DNA of 64,000 nucleotides from Clostridium sp. 1001271B_151109_B4 (GCF_015670405.1 NZ_JADPBQ010000016.1:1-64000); one strand, 5' to 3'; counted from the first letter of the stretch, positions 1 through 11,000 are shown. Notes: generated by a model from the sequence alone, not told the origin. Made by a program: numbers and translations.

Positions 1-1058
1 GAGCAACAGGTGCGACAGGACCACAAGGATTAAGAGGAGCAACAGGAGCAACAGGTGCAACAGGAGCACAAGGTATAGCAGGAGCAACAGGAGCAACAGG
101 AGCACAAGGTGTAGCAGGAGCAACAGGTGCGACAGGACCACAAGGAATAAGAGGAGCAACAGGAGCAACAGGAGCACAAGGTGTAGCAGGAGCAACAGGA
201 GCAACAGGAGCAAGAGGAGCAACAGGTGCAACTGGAGCAACAGGTGCACAAGGAATACAAGGAGAGCAAGGAATACAAGGAGTACAAGGGGAACAAGGAC
301 CACAAGGAGAACAAGGACCACAAGGTGTACAAGGTGAGCAAGGGCCACAAGGTGTACAAGGTGTACAAGGAGAACAAGGACCACAAGGATTAAGAGGAGC
401 AACAGGTGCACAAGGTGAGCAAGGGCCACAAGGAGAACAAGGACCACAAGGTGAGCAAGGGCCACAAGGACCACAAGGAGTACAAGGAGAACAAGGACCA
501 CAAGGAATAAGGGGAGCAACAGGAGCAACAGGTGCAACAGGACCACAAGGATTAAGAGGAGTAACAGGAGCAACAGGTGCAACAGGTGCAACAGGAGCAA
601 CAGGAGCAACAGGAGAAGCTGGAAACATTGATGATTATGGGGTAATTTATAGGCCATTCCAAGATGTTCAAGAATTATCTTATGCTGAAGATGTTGTTTT
701 TAGTAATCATGAAATTACAGGAAATAATATTAAACATGATGATAATACTGCAGCAATAATATTATTAGGAGGACATCCTTATTTTGTAAAATATACAGTA
801 TCATATTCAGCTACTAGCTGTGGCTGCAATGGAAATGATATAATTTTTGCTCTTACTGATGGTAATGGAAATGAGATACCAGCAAGTAAGCATGTAGCAT
901 CAGTTTCAAATCAAGTTTATGCTAATAATATTTCATTAGGAATTCTATTAGAAGTTAATGATGGTGAAATGGCAATTGTTAAGTTAACTAACCTTACTCA
1001 AGATATTCCTACAGTTAGAGTTCATGCAGCAACTGTAACAGTTTTTGCATTAAACTAA
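1..1058 (+). CDS. Collagen-like surface/exosporium protein, 5' end outside window (partial)
   Basis: The reading frame that starts at base 3 is open through the left window edge and ends at a TAA at 1056-1058. Its first ~206 residues are uninterrupted Gly-X-Y triplets (about 69), mostly GAT, GAQ, GPQ, GEQ and GVQ, as in bacterial collagen-like proteins such as BclA of Bacillus and Clostridium spore surfaces. A ~145-residue non-collagenous C-terminal domain follows from about base 624 and contains a CGC motif. In this family such C-terminal domains trimerise and seed the collagen helix, and the many Thr residues are O-glycosylation candidates; both are family knowledge. The N-terminal targeting region is not visible, so spore-surface location is inferred. 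The repeated DNA makes copy number prone to variation and assembly error. A terminator follows directly. Confidence 0.85.
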   Translation, partial: ATGATGPQGLRGATGATGATGAQGIAGATGATGAQGVAGATGATGPQGIRGATGATGAQGVAGATGATGARGATGATGATGAQGIQGEQGIQGVQGEQGPQGEQGPQGVQGEQGPQGVQGVQGEQGPQGLRGATGAQGEQGPQGEQGPQGEQGPQGPQGVQGEQGPQGIRGATGATGATGPQGLRGVTGATGATGATGATGATGEAGNIDDYGVIYRPFQDVQELSYAEDVVFSNHEITGNNIKHDDNTAAIILLGGHPYFVKYTVSYSATSCGCNGNDIIFALTDGNGNEIPASKHVASVSNQVYANNISLGILLEVNDGEMAIVKLTNLTQDIPTVRVHAATVTVFALN

Positions 1059-1076
1059 TAAAAGTTAATTAAAAGT

Positions 1077-1116
1077 AAAAGGACTACTAACTATATAAAA
1101 GGTTAGTAGTCTTTTT
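1077..1116. terminator. Terminator shared by convergent genes
   Basis: The inverted repeat GGACTACTAAC / GTTAGTAGTC with a ~10-nt loop is flanked by A- and T-runs. It sits between the collagen-like gene (+) and the DUF1002 gene (-) and could stop transcription from both sides. Confidence 0.8.
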
Positions 1117-1137
1117 AAAATTTAATTAATAATTATA

Positions 1138-2382
1138 TTAGTTATCTGTATTAGTAGTATCATAAGGTGATGTATTAGTATCTTCTAGGAAATTTGAGGT
1201 ATCTTCATCTGGAGTTGTATCATTATCTATTGTATCATCAATAGTGTTATCTGATTCTGTGTTTTCAGAACCACCAATAATAGGAGTATCAACAGGATCC
1301 GTAGAATTATCATTATTTATATCATTTGAATCATCGTTAAATAAACCTGTAAACCAATTCCATATTTTTTCAAAGAAACCTTGAGTTTCTTCAGCACTTG
1401 GTAATTTAATTACATTTTCATCAGTCGCATCTACAACAACATTATCACCTAAAAGATCATCGTTAGTTGTTTCTAATATACCTAGGTCTTTTTCATTACT
1501 ATTAAATAAACCAGTAAACCAATCTCCTAATCCAACAAACCATTCCTTTATAGACTCAATAATGCCTGTTGATACTTTTTCACCCATAGCATCAAGTTTT
1601 TCGTTAACAACATCCTTAACACTATTTAAGGCATCTTTCATTTCTTTATAGTCATAATCTTGTTCTGAAACTTTAGCCATTAAGTTTTCTAGTTGTTGTT
1701 GTTGTTCAGGTGTTAATGTAACGTTATAATTATTAGTTATATTATTTATTGTATCGGCTATTTGTACAGTATCTTGAGTATTATTTTTAATAATTTCAGT
1801 TTTAATATCATTTATAACACCAGTTGCCTTATCTTGTCCAATATCTTCACCTAAATCACCAGTTATAACTAGCTCTTCAGAAGCAATTTCCTTTTTTGTT
1901 TCATCGAGAGGTTCACCAGTTGCATCTTCAAAAGCTTTCATTATTCCAGTTAAAGCACCAGTACCACTTACACCACCAGAAATCGGAGTCATTGCAATTA
2001 CATTTGCATCAGTAATGCCACAAGTGGTAAGAGTACTAGCTATCATTGAAGAAGTAACATAAGTTAAATTTACTGTTTTAACATTAAGACCATTTCCTTT
2101 TGAAGTAGGTTGTACATAAGCACAAGAGTAGGTTCTTGTACCAAGTTGAGCTTCAGTAGCAACTCCTTCTAAGTATTTTCTTTCTTCTTGGTTATTAACT
2201 TCTAATATAACAACTTCATTTTCTTTTACACCGAAGTAATCTAAAACTATTTGTTTTTGTTCAGCAGATAGGTTTGTCCCTAAAGTTACAACATTAGCAC
2301 CATCAGCATAAACTGTGCTAATATTTCCTAAAATCATTATTCCACATATAAGTAGTGTAGAAATCATCTTCTTTAATCCCAT
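1138..2382 (-). CDS. Secreted DUF1002 family protein
   Basis: The 414-residue product starts at an ATG preceded by AAAGGAG and has a signal peptide (Lys-rich start, hydrophobic core, cleavage near VYADG, residues ~22-28). Residues ~30-210 match the DUF1002 pattern I recognise: an N-terminal segment with EQKQIVLDYFG, then TPISGGVSGTGALTGIMKAFE. The rest is an Asn/Gln-rich helical linker, two short Trp-rich amphipathic segments of the type WFTGLFN (about residues 285-292 and 341-347), and an Asp/Thr/Asn-rich acidic tail. No enzyme motif is visible and the family's biochemical role is unknown to me. The repeated WFTGLFN pieces could be peripheral membrane contacts; this is inference. The gene is monocistronic. 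Confidence 0.7.
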   Translation of the reverse strand: MGLKKMISTLLICGIMILGNISTVYADGANVVTLGTNLSAEQKQIVLDYFGVKENEVVILEVNNQEERKYLEGVATEAQLGTRTYSCAYVQPTSKGNGLNVKTVNLTYVTSSMIASTLTTCGITDANVIAMTPISGGVSGTGALTGIMKAFEDATGEPLDETKKEIASEELVITGDLGEDIGQDKATGVINDIKTEIIKNNTQDTVQIADTINNITNNYNVTLTPEQQQQLENLMAKVSEQDYDYKEMKDALNSVKDVVNEKLDAMGEKVSTGIIESIKEWFVGLGDWFTGLFNSNEKDLGILETTNDDLLGDNVVVDATDENVIKLPSAEETQGFFEKIWNWFTGLFNDDSNDINNDNSTDPVDTPIIGGSENTESDNTIDDTIDNDTTPDEDTSNFLEDTNTSPYDTTNTDN

Positions 2383-2622
2383 AATTATCTCCTTTAAATT
2401 AAAATATTTTATTGTAAGGTAAGTTAAATACCTAAATGGAATTACGTAGTTAAAGCAGTATGTATTACCTATTTTAATAAATTATATCTAATTAATATTT
2501 TAAAATCAAATGAACACTTTCTTAAAAATTTATAATTATATTATGGATTATATAAATAGCTAGAATTATAAAGTATGATATAATGAGTAAATAAACAAAG
2601 GAAATTTAGTGAGGTGACAAAT

Positions 2623-3828
2623 TTGGCTAAAGTTATAGTTGTTGGGGGAGGGCCTGCTGGAATTATGGCAGCTCTTAGTGCAGCAAAAAATAATGAAGTT
2701 ACATTAATAGAAAGAAATAAAGAAATTGGTATGAAATTAAGACTTACTGGTGGAGGTCGTTGTAATATAACTAATAATAGAGATATAGAAGAATTTTTTG
2801 ATAAGATAGTTAATAATAAAAAGTTTTTATATAGTGCATTATATACATTTTCTAATTATTCACTTTTAGAATACTTTAGTAATAATGGGCTTGAATATAA
2901 AGTTGAACTTGATGAAAAGGTATATACAAAAAGCGATAAGGCTGATGAAGTTATAGAATTACTAAAAAATGATTTAGAGAAGAATAAAGTAAAAATTAGA
3001 TACAATACAATGGTAAGTGACTTAATAGTTGAAAATGAAGCTATTAAAGGGGTTGTAACATCTTATGGTGAAAGAATATTAGGTGATAAAGTAATAATAA
3101 CAACAGGAGGAAAGAGTTTTCCTAATACAGGTTCCGATGGGGCAATGTATTCAATATTAGAAAAGCATGGGCATACAATTACACCTATATATGCAGCTTT
3201 AATTCCACTTGTTATAAAAGAAGAGTTTGTTAAAAGCTTACAAGGGGTTGCAATGAAGGACGTAATAGTTTCTGCAAAACTTAAAAAGAAAAAAATAGAA
3301 AAGTTTGGAGATATGTTATTTACACACTTTGGTATTTCAGGTCCTGCGGTTTTAAAACTTTCTTCATATATAACTAAGGCCTTAAGTGAAGGTGAAGTAG
3401 AGGTATCTTTAGATTTCTTAAAAGATAAATCTAAAGATGAAATTTCGCAAATAATGAGAAGTAATCCTAATAAAACTGTATTAAATAATTTAAAAGGTAT
3501 TCTTCCACAGAACTTTTTAAAAGTTATATTTGAAATGTTAGGATTAACTGAAATTAAATCAAGTGATTTAAAGAAGGAAGATGAAAATAAAATAATTGAA
3601 TATATGAAGGAAATGAAGCTTACTGCAAGAGAAACTTTAACTATAAAAGCTGCTCAAGTAACATCAGGAGGAGTAAAAGTAAAAGAAATTAATGCTTCAA
3701 CTATGGAATCTAAGGTAATTAAAAATCTTTACTTTGCAGGTGAAGTTATTGATATAGATGCAGAAACAGGTGGATATAACCTTCAAATGGCTTTTTCAAC
3801 AGGATATTTAGCCGGCTCAGATTATTAA
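2623..3828 (+). CDS. NAD(P)/FAD-dependent oxidoreductase, HI0933 family
   Basis: This ~400-residue flavoprotein begins with a dinucleotide-binding VIVVGGGPAGIMAA motif within the first 20 residues. LTGGGRCNITN follows near residue 45, then a TTGGKSFPNTGSDG segment in the middle, and a C-terminal FAGEVIDIDAETGGYNLQMAFSTG block. This arrangement is typical of the HI0933/YhiN family (BaiN-like or aminoacetone-oxidase-type annotations). The substrate cannot be told from sequence. I prefer the TTG start at 2623 because GAGGTGA lies five bases upstream. A GTG at 2614 gives three extra residues with a weaker site. The gene stands alone and is followed by a strong terminator. Confidence 0.85.
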   Translation: MAKVIVVGGGPAGIMAALSAAKNNEVTLIERNKEIGMKLRLTGGGRCNITNNRDIEEFFDKIVNNKKFLYSALYTFSNYSLLEYFSNNGLEYKVELDEKVYTKSDKADEVIELLKNDLEKNKVKIRYNTMVSDLIVENEAIKGVVTSYGERILGDKVIITTGGKSFPNTGSDGAMYSILEKHGHTITPIYAALIPLVIKEEFVKSLQGVAMKDVIVSAKLKKKKIEKFGDMLFTHFGISGPAVLKLSSYITKALSEGEVEVSLDFLKDKSKDEISQIMRSNPNKTVLNNLKGILPQNFLKVIFEMLGLTEIKSSDLKKEDENKIIEYMKEMKLTARETLTIKAAQVTSGGVKVKEINASTMESKVIKNLYFAGEVIDIDAETGGYNLQMAFSTGYLAGSDY

Positions 3829-3870
3829 AATAATTATTTTGATATATAGTTAATAATATATGAATCTATC

Positions 3871-3909
3871 AAACAGTAGATAAATTTTTAAACTTATCTA
3901 CTGTTTTTT
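3871..3909 (+). terminator. Intrinsic terminator after the HI0933-family gene
   Basis: The stem AAACAGTAGATAA / TTATCTACTGTTT with an ~8-nt loop is followed by a run of T. Confidence 0.85.
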
Positions 3910-4178
3910 ATATTATAAATCAAATAAATTTAACACCTAATATTACTTTGTACATTTGATATTTTTTTATTTTATTTAATAAATCATTTTCACTCATAAA
4001 ATATCATATTTTCAAAAGTATATATCCTTAGTTAATTCAAGATGAAGTGAAGTTACAAAATAACTTAGATAGTTTATTAAAGAATTATGATTTGATTTAA
4101 AAGATCATATTTTGAGATTGTAGCAAATAAAAAATTAAAGAGTATTATGATAGTAAGTAGTTTTTTATGGGGAAAATT
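3910..4178. other. AT-rich intergenic stretch, no gene seen
   Basis: No open frame with a ribosome binding site and no clear RNA structure could be seen here. It presumably carries the promoter of the following gene, but no -35/-10 pair stands out in this very AT-rich sequence. Confidence 0.5.
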
Positions 4179-4790
4179 ATGAATCAAAATGGAAATAATA
4201 GTTTTGATGAGTTTATAAAATTTTTTAATGAATATATGGCCTCTTTTGATTCAGAAACTACTGATGAAAATAGCAGTAGTAACACTTCACAAGCAAGTAA
4301 TGGTAGATGTGAAAATTGCATGTTTGGAAATGAAAATGCAGAGGCTACAGAAGAGCAAAGGAAGGCATGTAGTGATGTGCCAGGTGGATTTCAAGATTTT
4401 AATCCACAAATACTTAATTTGATAACTGTTTTGTTTGGTAATATTGCAGCACAAAAGATGCCATTTAATGTACAAAATGCTTTAGGTAACTGGCTTCAAC
4501 TTTTAGGTCAAGTAATAATAACATTTAATGCTCAACAGCAATATTTTCAAGGTGGACCAGGAAGAATATATAATCCAATTTATAGAAATGCAGCTAATCC
4601 ATTTTGTTCAAATTCTAGCGATGAGGGACAAGCTAATGTAAGTTCAAGTAAAAAGAAAAAAACAACCAGCAGTTCAGAAAATAAAATGCAATCAAGTAAT
4701 GATATAAATGAATTAAAGAAATCCATATCAGAGTTAAGCAAGCAAATCAAGGAATTACAAAGTGAAATTGAAGATTTAAAGAAAAAATAA
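4179..4790 (+). CDS. Conserved-type hypothetical protein with C-terminal coiled coil
   Basis: The function is not recognised. The 203-residue product has a short Asn/Ser-rich N-terminus and a CENCMFGN...C cluster (residues ~45-65). A hydrophobic helical middle follows (ILNLITVLFGNIAAQKMPFN, ~80-105), then a Ser/Lys linker, and a C-terminal heptad coiled coil (~165-203) rich in Leu, Ile and Lys. There is no signal peptide. The layout, an amphipathic core followed by a coiled coil, is also seen in granule-associated or scaffold proteins, but that is only an analogy. The start at 4179 is chosen over an in-frame ATG at 4167 because GGGGAAA precedes the later ATG at proper spacing. Confidence 0.7.
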   Translation: MNQNGNNSFDEFIKFFNEYMASFDSETTDENSSSNTSQASNGRCENCMFGNENAEATEEQRKACSDVPGGFQDFNPQILNLITVLFGNIAAQKMPFNVQNALGNWLQLLGQVIITFNAQQQYFQGGPGRIYNPIYRNAANPFCSNSSDEGQANVSSSKKKKTTSSSENKMQSSNDINELKKSISELSKQIKELQSEIEDLKKK

Positions 4791-4828
4791 GGGTGTAAAG
4801 CTAAAAATAAATAGCTATTACATCTTTA
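4791..4828 (+). terminator. Probable terminator
   Basis: An imperfect stem (GTGTAAAGCT against AGCTATTACATC) right after the stop codon is followed by TTTATTTTATT. Confidence 0.5.
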
Positions 4829-4925
4829 TTTTATTATAAATAATTTTTAGTATGGAATAGTTATGTATTTATAAGGAGAAAGTAATAGTGGAAATTTAAT
4901 TCTTTTAAACAAAGGTTGTGAGAAA

Positions 4926-6728
4926 ATGCTTGATTATTTTGTGAAAAAATATAATTTAAATATTACATCAATGATAAGAAATGGAACAGTTGCAGTAATT
5001 ACAATGGCTGGTGTTGGAGTTTTATTTGGTGTTAAAAATATAATGATAGCATTTCCAATTGCATTAACCTCAACAGTAATAGGAAGACAGAATTTTTATG
5101 TTAAGCCATTTAGTAGAATAGGAAGAATATTATTATTAGACTTATTAATTGTTTTAGTAGCATTTATATCATCATTAAATCCATGGATTGGTATATTTAT
5201 AGATTTAATAGCAATATTTTTAATAATATATATTATATCATCTCCTTATGATGCAACCTTTTATAAACCATTTATAATGTTATATGTGTTTACTCAATAT
5301 TCTAAGATCTCTATTTATGAACTTCCAAATAGGTTATTAGCAGTTGTTTTTGGTGTAATGATAATAATTATAGGAACGTATATTAAAAGATCTAATGCAA
5401 AAGTTGTTTTTGGAAATAGTATTAACTCTGCATTAAAAAGTTTAAAGATTCAAGTAGATAATATTTTAGAAGATAATTTTGATTATAAGCTAACAAAGGA
5501 TTGTTCAAAAATAATGATGGATTTGGTTTATAAAGTATATACAACAAGGCATAAAGGATATTTAACTACTAATCTTGGGACTATTCAGTTTAAATTATAT
5601 TTAAATATAGAGTATATAAATATATGTTTGAAGAAGATTTTTCAAGAATATAAAAACAATAATATATCAAAGGAACAGATGGGGGATTTATGGTCATTAA
5701 TTGATTTAATAATTAATTATTCAAAACAAGCATGTAAGATAAGCGATATAGTATATAAAAATGCTTTTATAATTGAAAAAAATAGAAATTCAACAAATTT
5801 GTATAAAGAAGTATTATTTGCTATTTCTTCCATCATAGAATGCATTAGAGATTTAGAAAAATTAGATAATAAGGATATTAATAAAATATATAAGAATTGG
5901 GAAAGAACTTATTTAGATAAGCCAAAAGTAATTTTTAAAGAATATTTTGTAATTTCATCAATTAGATTTAAATTTGCTATGAGAATGTCAATTACATTGT
6001 CATTTGCTATTTTTATAGCTGAATTTTTAGGATTCTATAAAGTAATTTGGGCTATAATCACTATTATGTCTATTATGCAACCTTATTATGAAGATACTAT
6101 TTCAAAGAGTAGAGAAAGGGTAAAAGGAAATATTATAGCTATTTTAATTACAGGAATAGTAATACATTTATTTGATTCTAAGAGGGTTGTAATAGTAATT
6201 TTAATTTTATCTTTATATCTATTATATGGATTTAAGGAATATTATAAAATATCATTATTTGCAGCTATGGCATCAATATGTGTATCATCATTAACAGTAA
6301 ATATTAATAAATTATTATTTTATAGAGTTTTATACGTAATTATAGGTGTAATAATTGTTTTGTTAGCTAATAAATTTATATTTCCATATAAATTGAAAGA
6401 TGGAATAGAGCAACTGGTTAAAAAAATCTTGAGATATGACGAATATTTAATGAATTCTACTCGTGATTATTTAAATAAAACTAATGGGGCTAATTCTATA
6501 AGGGATTTAGTAATACACATAACCTTATTAACACAAAAGCTATATCTTAGAAATATGCAATATGGAGATGAAAAGATTGAACAGTTTGTTGATTTGAATA
6601 ATGAGATTGTAGTAAGAATTGGATATAAAGCATTAATTGTTTATGGGAAAAGATATAATGAAAATATTTTTAAATATATAAGCAGTTTATATGAGGAATT
6701 TCAGGAGAGAATTAAAGGGTTAATATAA
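4926..6728 (+). CDS. FUSC family (aromatic acid exporter-like) membrane protein
   Basis: The 600-residue product has two hydrophobic blocks (about residues 15-155 and 345-480), each with several membrane segments, separated and followed by ~190- and ~120-residue helical cytosolic regions. This duplicated layout and the second-block sequence FYKVIWAIITIMSIMQPYYEDT...RERVKGNIIA are typical of the FUSC/fusaric-acid-resistance and YccS/aromatic-acid-exporter group. These proteins are thought to export aromatic or organic acids; the substrate here is unknown. The gene stands alone between hairpins. The ribosome binding site (AGGTTGTGAG) is modest. Confidence 0.75.
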   Translation: MLDYFVKKYNLNITSMIRNGTVAVITMAGVGVLFGVKNIMIAFPIALTSTVIGRQNFYVKPFSRIGRILLLDLLIVLVAFISSLNPWIGIFIDLIAIFLIIYIISSPYDATFYKPFIMLYVFTQYSKISIYELPNRLLAVVFGVMIIIIGTYIKRSNAKVVFGNSINSALKSLKIQVDNILEDNFDYKLTKDCSKIMMDLVYKVYTTRHKGYLTTNLGTIQFKLYLNIEYINICLKKIFQEYKNNNISKEQMGDLWSLIDLIINYSKQACKISDIVYKNAFIIEKNRNSTNLYKEVLFAISSIIECIRDLEKLDNKDINKIYKNWERTYLDKPKVIFKEYFVISSIRFKFAMRMSITLSFAIFIAEFLGFYKVIWAIITIMSIMQPYYEDTISKSRERVKGNIIAILITGIVIHLFDSKRVVIVILILSLYLLYGFKEYYKISLFAAMASICVSSLTVNINKLLFYRVLYVIIGVIIVLLANKFIFPYKLKDGIEQLVKKILRYDEYLMNSTRDYLNKTNGANSIRDLVIHITLLTQKLYLRNMQYGDEKIEQFVDLNNEIVVRIGYKALIVYGKRYNENIFKYISSLYEEFQERIKGLI

Positions 6729-6733
6729 TAAAA

Positions 6734-6771
6734 GATATAGATTAGAAATAGGGGGAACTAATCTATATCCT
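6734..6771 (+). terminator. Hairpin after the FUSC gene
   Basis: The stem GATATAGATTA / TAATCTATATC has a loop containing AGGGGG. The T-run is poor, so termination is likely but not certain. Confidence 0.5.
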
Positions 6772-6979
6772 TGTGAAGGGAATGATATTAACTAACAAAT
6801 AACACTAATTTCTATGTGCTATTTTCTTTAGTATAGTCCATGAATATGTCAAATTTATGACAGTTATATGAATTTAACATAATATAGAAAATATTAATTT
6901 TATATTTGTATAAGTTACTATGTTAAAAGCGTATAATAATATAAATAAAGTATTTTTTTATAGTTAAGAAGGGAGATAA

Positions 6980-7852
6980 ATGAAAAATGTTGTCTTAAAA
7001 AAAGTTAGCACTAGATTAATAATAATAATTTTAGTAATTATATTTAGCATAATAGGATTTTTAAAAATAAAAAGTAATAGCAAAAAGTGGGTAGATGCAG
7101 ATGTTACTGTTAAGTTACCTTTTGAGATAGATATATTGAGCACAGGAAAGTCAGATTTTATTTTGATTGAATGTGAAGGGAAATTTATTGTTATAGATAC
7201 AGGATTTTATGAAAATAGTACTGTAATAAATGATTATTTAAATTATAAAGGTGTTGAAGAGCTTGAATATTTGATTTTAACTCATAATGATAAGGACCAT
7301 ATAGGTGGAGCACCAAGTATTTTAGATAATTTTAAGATTAAAAATTTAATTCAAGCTGATTATGAGAAAGATACTGTTCAATATAAGAATTATGTTGAGG
7401 CAGTTGAAAGAAATAAGTTGATACCAGTTTTATTGCATAATGAAATTACTAGAGATGTTAATGGTGCTAATATAACTATTTACCCTGCTTTAAAAGATAA
7501 GTATGAAAAATCTAATGATTACTGTATTATTGTCGGAATTGATTATGGAAAGTATAGATTTTTATTTGCTGCAGATGCTGAAGATGAAAGAATGAGGGAG
7601 TTTATTAATGAGAATAATGGTGAATATACTTTTTTAAAGATGGCGCATCATGGAATATATAATAAAGAAGTGGGAGACTTTTTAGAATCTGTATCACCTA
7701 AATATGCAGTTATAACTTGTTCTCAGTTTATGTATCCAGATAGAAAATTAGTATCTTTATTAGAAAAATATAAAATAAAAACTTTTTATACTAGTAGTGG
7801 CGATATTAGTATTAAGAGTGATGGTGAAAATATTTATTTTATACAAAAGTAA
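6980..7852 (+). CDS. Membrane-anchored ComEC/Rec2-like metallo-beta-lactamase-fold protein
   Basis: The 290-residue product has an N-terminal membrane anchor (~residues 12-28) and an extracellular MBL-fold domain. Visible motifs are HNDKDHIGG (HxHxDH-type; the second metal-ligand His is replaced by Asp, as is common in the ComEC-like branch), the Asp in AADAED, and a late His in AHHGIYN. This fits the stand-alone ComEC/Rec2-like hydrolases found in many Firmicutes, presumed phosphodiesterases or nucleases; the substrate is unknown. The missing ComEC channel domain argues against a primary DNA-uptake pore role. GGGAGATAA precedes the ATG. Confidence 0.75.
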   Translation: MKNVVLKKVSTRLIIIILVIIFSIIGFLKIKSNSKKWVDADVTVKLPFEIDILSTGKSDFILIECEGKFIVIDTGFYENSTVINDYLNYKGVEELEYLILTHNDKDHIGGAPSILDNFKIKNLIQADYEKDTVQYKNYVEAVERNKLIPVLLHNEITRDVNGANITIYPALKDKYEKSNDYCIIVGIDYGKYRFLFAADAEDERMREFINENNGEYTFLKMAHHGIYNKEVGDFLESVSPKYAVITCSQFMYPDRKLVSLLEKYKIKTFYTSSGDISIKSDGENIYFIQK

Positions 7853-7875
7853 TATTAAATAGTAGAGGTTTTCCT

Positions 7876-7906
7876 AAAAAAACAAATGGTTTCATTTGTT
7901 TTTTTA
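7876..7906 (+). terminator. Intrinsic terminator
   Basis: The stem AAAACAAATG / CATTTGTTTT with a 4-nt loop runs into a run of T. Confidence 0.85.
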
Positions 7907-7992
7907 TGTCTAAAATTATAAATTTTTGTGAGAAAATCTAAAAATGTATTTTGTAAAAAATTACAAAAAAACAAATAAGACTACTAAATGAT

Positions 7993-8021
7993 TGCTACTG
8001 GGATATATTTGATATATAGTA
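7993..8021 (+). promoter_or_regulatory. Candidate sigma-A promoter of the starch operon
   Basis: TTGCTA at 7993-7998 and TATAGT at 8016-8021 are separated by 17 bases, about 50 bases before the amylase start. The hexamers are imperfect, and the AT-rich background makes chance matches common. Confidence 0.4.
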
Positions 8022-8070
8022 AAAATATATAACAAACACTTATATAGAAAAATAAATAGGGGGGAGAAGT

Positions 8071-11000
8071 TTGAAAATGAAAAAAATCAAACGGGTAATA
8101 AGTGGAGCGATAGTTTTTACTGTTATTGCAAGTAGTCTTGTAACCGGTGCTACAATGAGAACAAGAAGTTTTAATACTACTTATCTCAACAATTATCAAC
8201 AAAATGAAAACGTTTTAAAAATTGACATGGATGAAGATGGACAAGTAACATATTCTACAACAAGTAACATTGAAAAAAGCTCTGATACACAGGAGGAAGT
8301 GAAATTTTCATGGGATAATGCAACTGTATATTTTGTTTTGACTGACCGGTTTAAAAATGGTGATATCAGTAATGATCATTCATATGGACGAGGGTTAGAT
8401 CAAAATGGAAATGTTCAAAATGGGTATGAAAATAATCCCGGAGCCTTTCACGGTGGAGATTTAAAGGGTTTAACACAAAAATTAGATGAAGGATATTTTA
8501 CTGACTTGGGTGTTAATGCAATATGGTTAACTGCACCTTATGAACAGATACATGGATATACTTCAGGAAATGCAGCAGGAGGAAATGGAGAAAATAATGG
8601 AGAAGGATTTCCTTATTATTCATACCATGGATATTGGGCATTAGATTACACCAATATAGATGAAAATATGGGTAATGAAGAGGATTTTAAAAATTTTGTT
8701 GATACAGCTCATTCACAAGGAATTAGAGTTGTCATGGATATAGTTTTAAATCATGTTGGATATACAACTATGAAGGATGCTAATGAATATGGATTCGGTA
8801 GTATGATAGATGGATGGGAAGATTATTACTATGGAAATTTAAGTGATTTAAGTGGAGGAACAGTTGAAGCAAATACTTGGTATAACAAAGAGGATTCTAC
8901 ATGGGCAACTAAGTGGTGGGGATCAGATTTTTTAAGGGTTTCAGCAGGTTATGATGGATATCCAAAGGTAAATGAAGGTGGTGGATATACAGATTCACTT
9001 TGTGGATTACCAGATATAAAAACAGAGAGTACACAAGAGATAGGACTACCACCAATACTAGAGACAAAATGGAGAGAAGAAGGTAGATATGAAGAAGAAA
9101 TGAAAGAGTTGGATGAATTCTTTACAAAAAGAAATTTACCTAGAACTCCAAGAAATTATGTAATAAAATGGTTAACAGATTATATTAGAGATTTTGGTAT
9201 CGATGGATTTAGATGTGATACAGCAAATCAAGTTGATATGGAATCTTGGTCAGCTCTAAACGAAGAAGCAGATATAGCATTCAAAGAATACAAATCAAAT
9301 AATCCAGATAAGGTATTAGACCAAGAGGCAGAGTTTTGGACAACTGCAGAATCCTGGGGACATGGAGTAGGGAAATCAGCATTCTTTACATCTGGAAATT
9401 TCAGTTCTATTATAAATTTCACATTTAAGGGAGCAACAATTTCAAATTTAAAAGCAAAGTATAATGAATTAGCAAAGGTTAATAAGGATGATGATTTCAA
9501 TGTACTAAGTTATATTTCATCTCATGATGACTCAATCTATGATAGAAATAAGCTAATTGATGGAGGAACATCATTACTATTAGCACCAGGAGCAGTACAA
9601 ATTTTTTATGGTGATGAGACAGCAAGGCCATTAGGATGGGAAGATTTCTTCACAAAGGGAGAATATAAAGATCAAATGTATCGTACATCTATGAATTGGA
9701 GTGACTTAACAGATTCAAGTAGCCAAGCTTCACAAACATTAACTCATTGGCAAAAACTTGGACAATTCAGAAATAATCACTTATCAGTAGGTGCAGGTGA
9801 AAATATAGATATATCAGAGTCTCCATATACTTTTGGTAGAGTTTATAATAAAAATGGAGATAGTGATAGAGTAGTTTGTGTTGTTGGAGCATCAGGAAGA
9901 ATAGATGTGGATGTTTCAAAGGTGTTTAGCAATGGAAGCAAAGTAAGAGATGCATATACAGGAGATATAACAACAGTTAAAAATGGTAAAGTAACATTTA
10001 CTGCAGATACAAATGGGGTAATATTAATAGAAAAGGGTGATAAATCACCAGATGTTAGTATTAGTGAACAATCAAAAAAATATTATACAGATACTTTGGA
10101 GTTGAAACTTTATGTTAGTAATTCAGAAGTAGGAAAATATAGTATTGATGGTGTAGAACAAGGCACTTATACAAATGGACAAACAATAAGTATTGGTAAG
10201 GATGTAGAGTTTGATGAATCAACAGTGGTAACGGTTTCTGCGAAGAATTTAGATGGAGAATCAGAAGCAACATATACCTATACGAAAGTAGATGCAACTA
10301 AGTTAAAAGTTAAAATTAATTATGATAATCCTAATAATTGGGCCAATCCATATGTGTATATGTATAGGGAGATTGATGGTGTAACAGAAGAAGTAGCACC
10401 ATGGCCTGGAGTAAAGTTAGAAAAAGATAGTGATGGGTGGTATAGCTATAGTCAGCCACTTTGGGAAAATGCCAAAGTAATATTTAGTAATGCTGGTGGA
10501 AGCCAAAACCCAGCACAAGGACAATCAGGTTTCGATGTTAAGGATGAAATGTGGTATTACCAAGGTAAATGGTATACTCAGAATCCAACAGGACCGACTA
10601 TAAATAGTATTAACACTGATAAAAAATCACCACAACTTATAAATGAAAGTATTCAAATTTCAGCAGATGCAAGTGGTACAGGAGAACTTAAATATAAATT
10701 TGAGGTTGAAAAGGATAAAGTAACCGAAATAATAAGTGAATATTCTTCTAATAGTAGTGTCATTTGGAATCCGACTGAAGTAGGAAGTTACACAATAAAA
10801 GTTACTGTGAAAGATTCAAATGAAAAGTTAAGTGATAAAGAAATTAAATTCATAATTGAAAAAGGAAAGCTAGTTGTTAATGAAGTTACTACTAGTAAGG
10901 AAACTATAAAAATCGGAGAAGTTGTTGAAATAAGCACTACGGCTACAGGAGTTGGAACTCTCAAGTATAAAGTTTCTACTCATGAGATTAATGAAGGGTG

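Noticed and set aside
30-386. Minus-strand frame rich in Cys, Leu and Ser
   Set aside because: It is the antisense shadow of the Gly-X-Y repeat in the collagen-like gene; there is no ribosome binding site.
1-620. Short tandem DNA repeats that could suggest a CRISPR array
   Set aside because: Units are 9-18 bases, in frame and encode Gly-X-Y triplets; there are no spacers of constant length.
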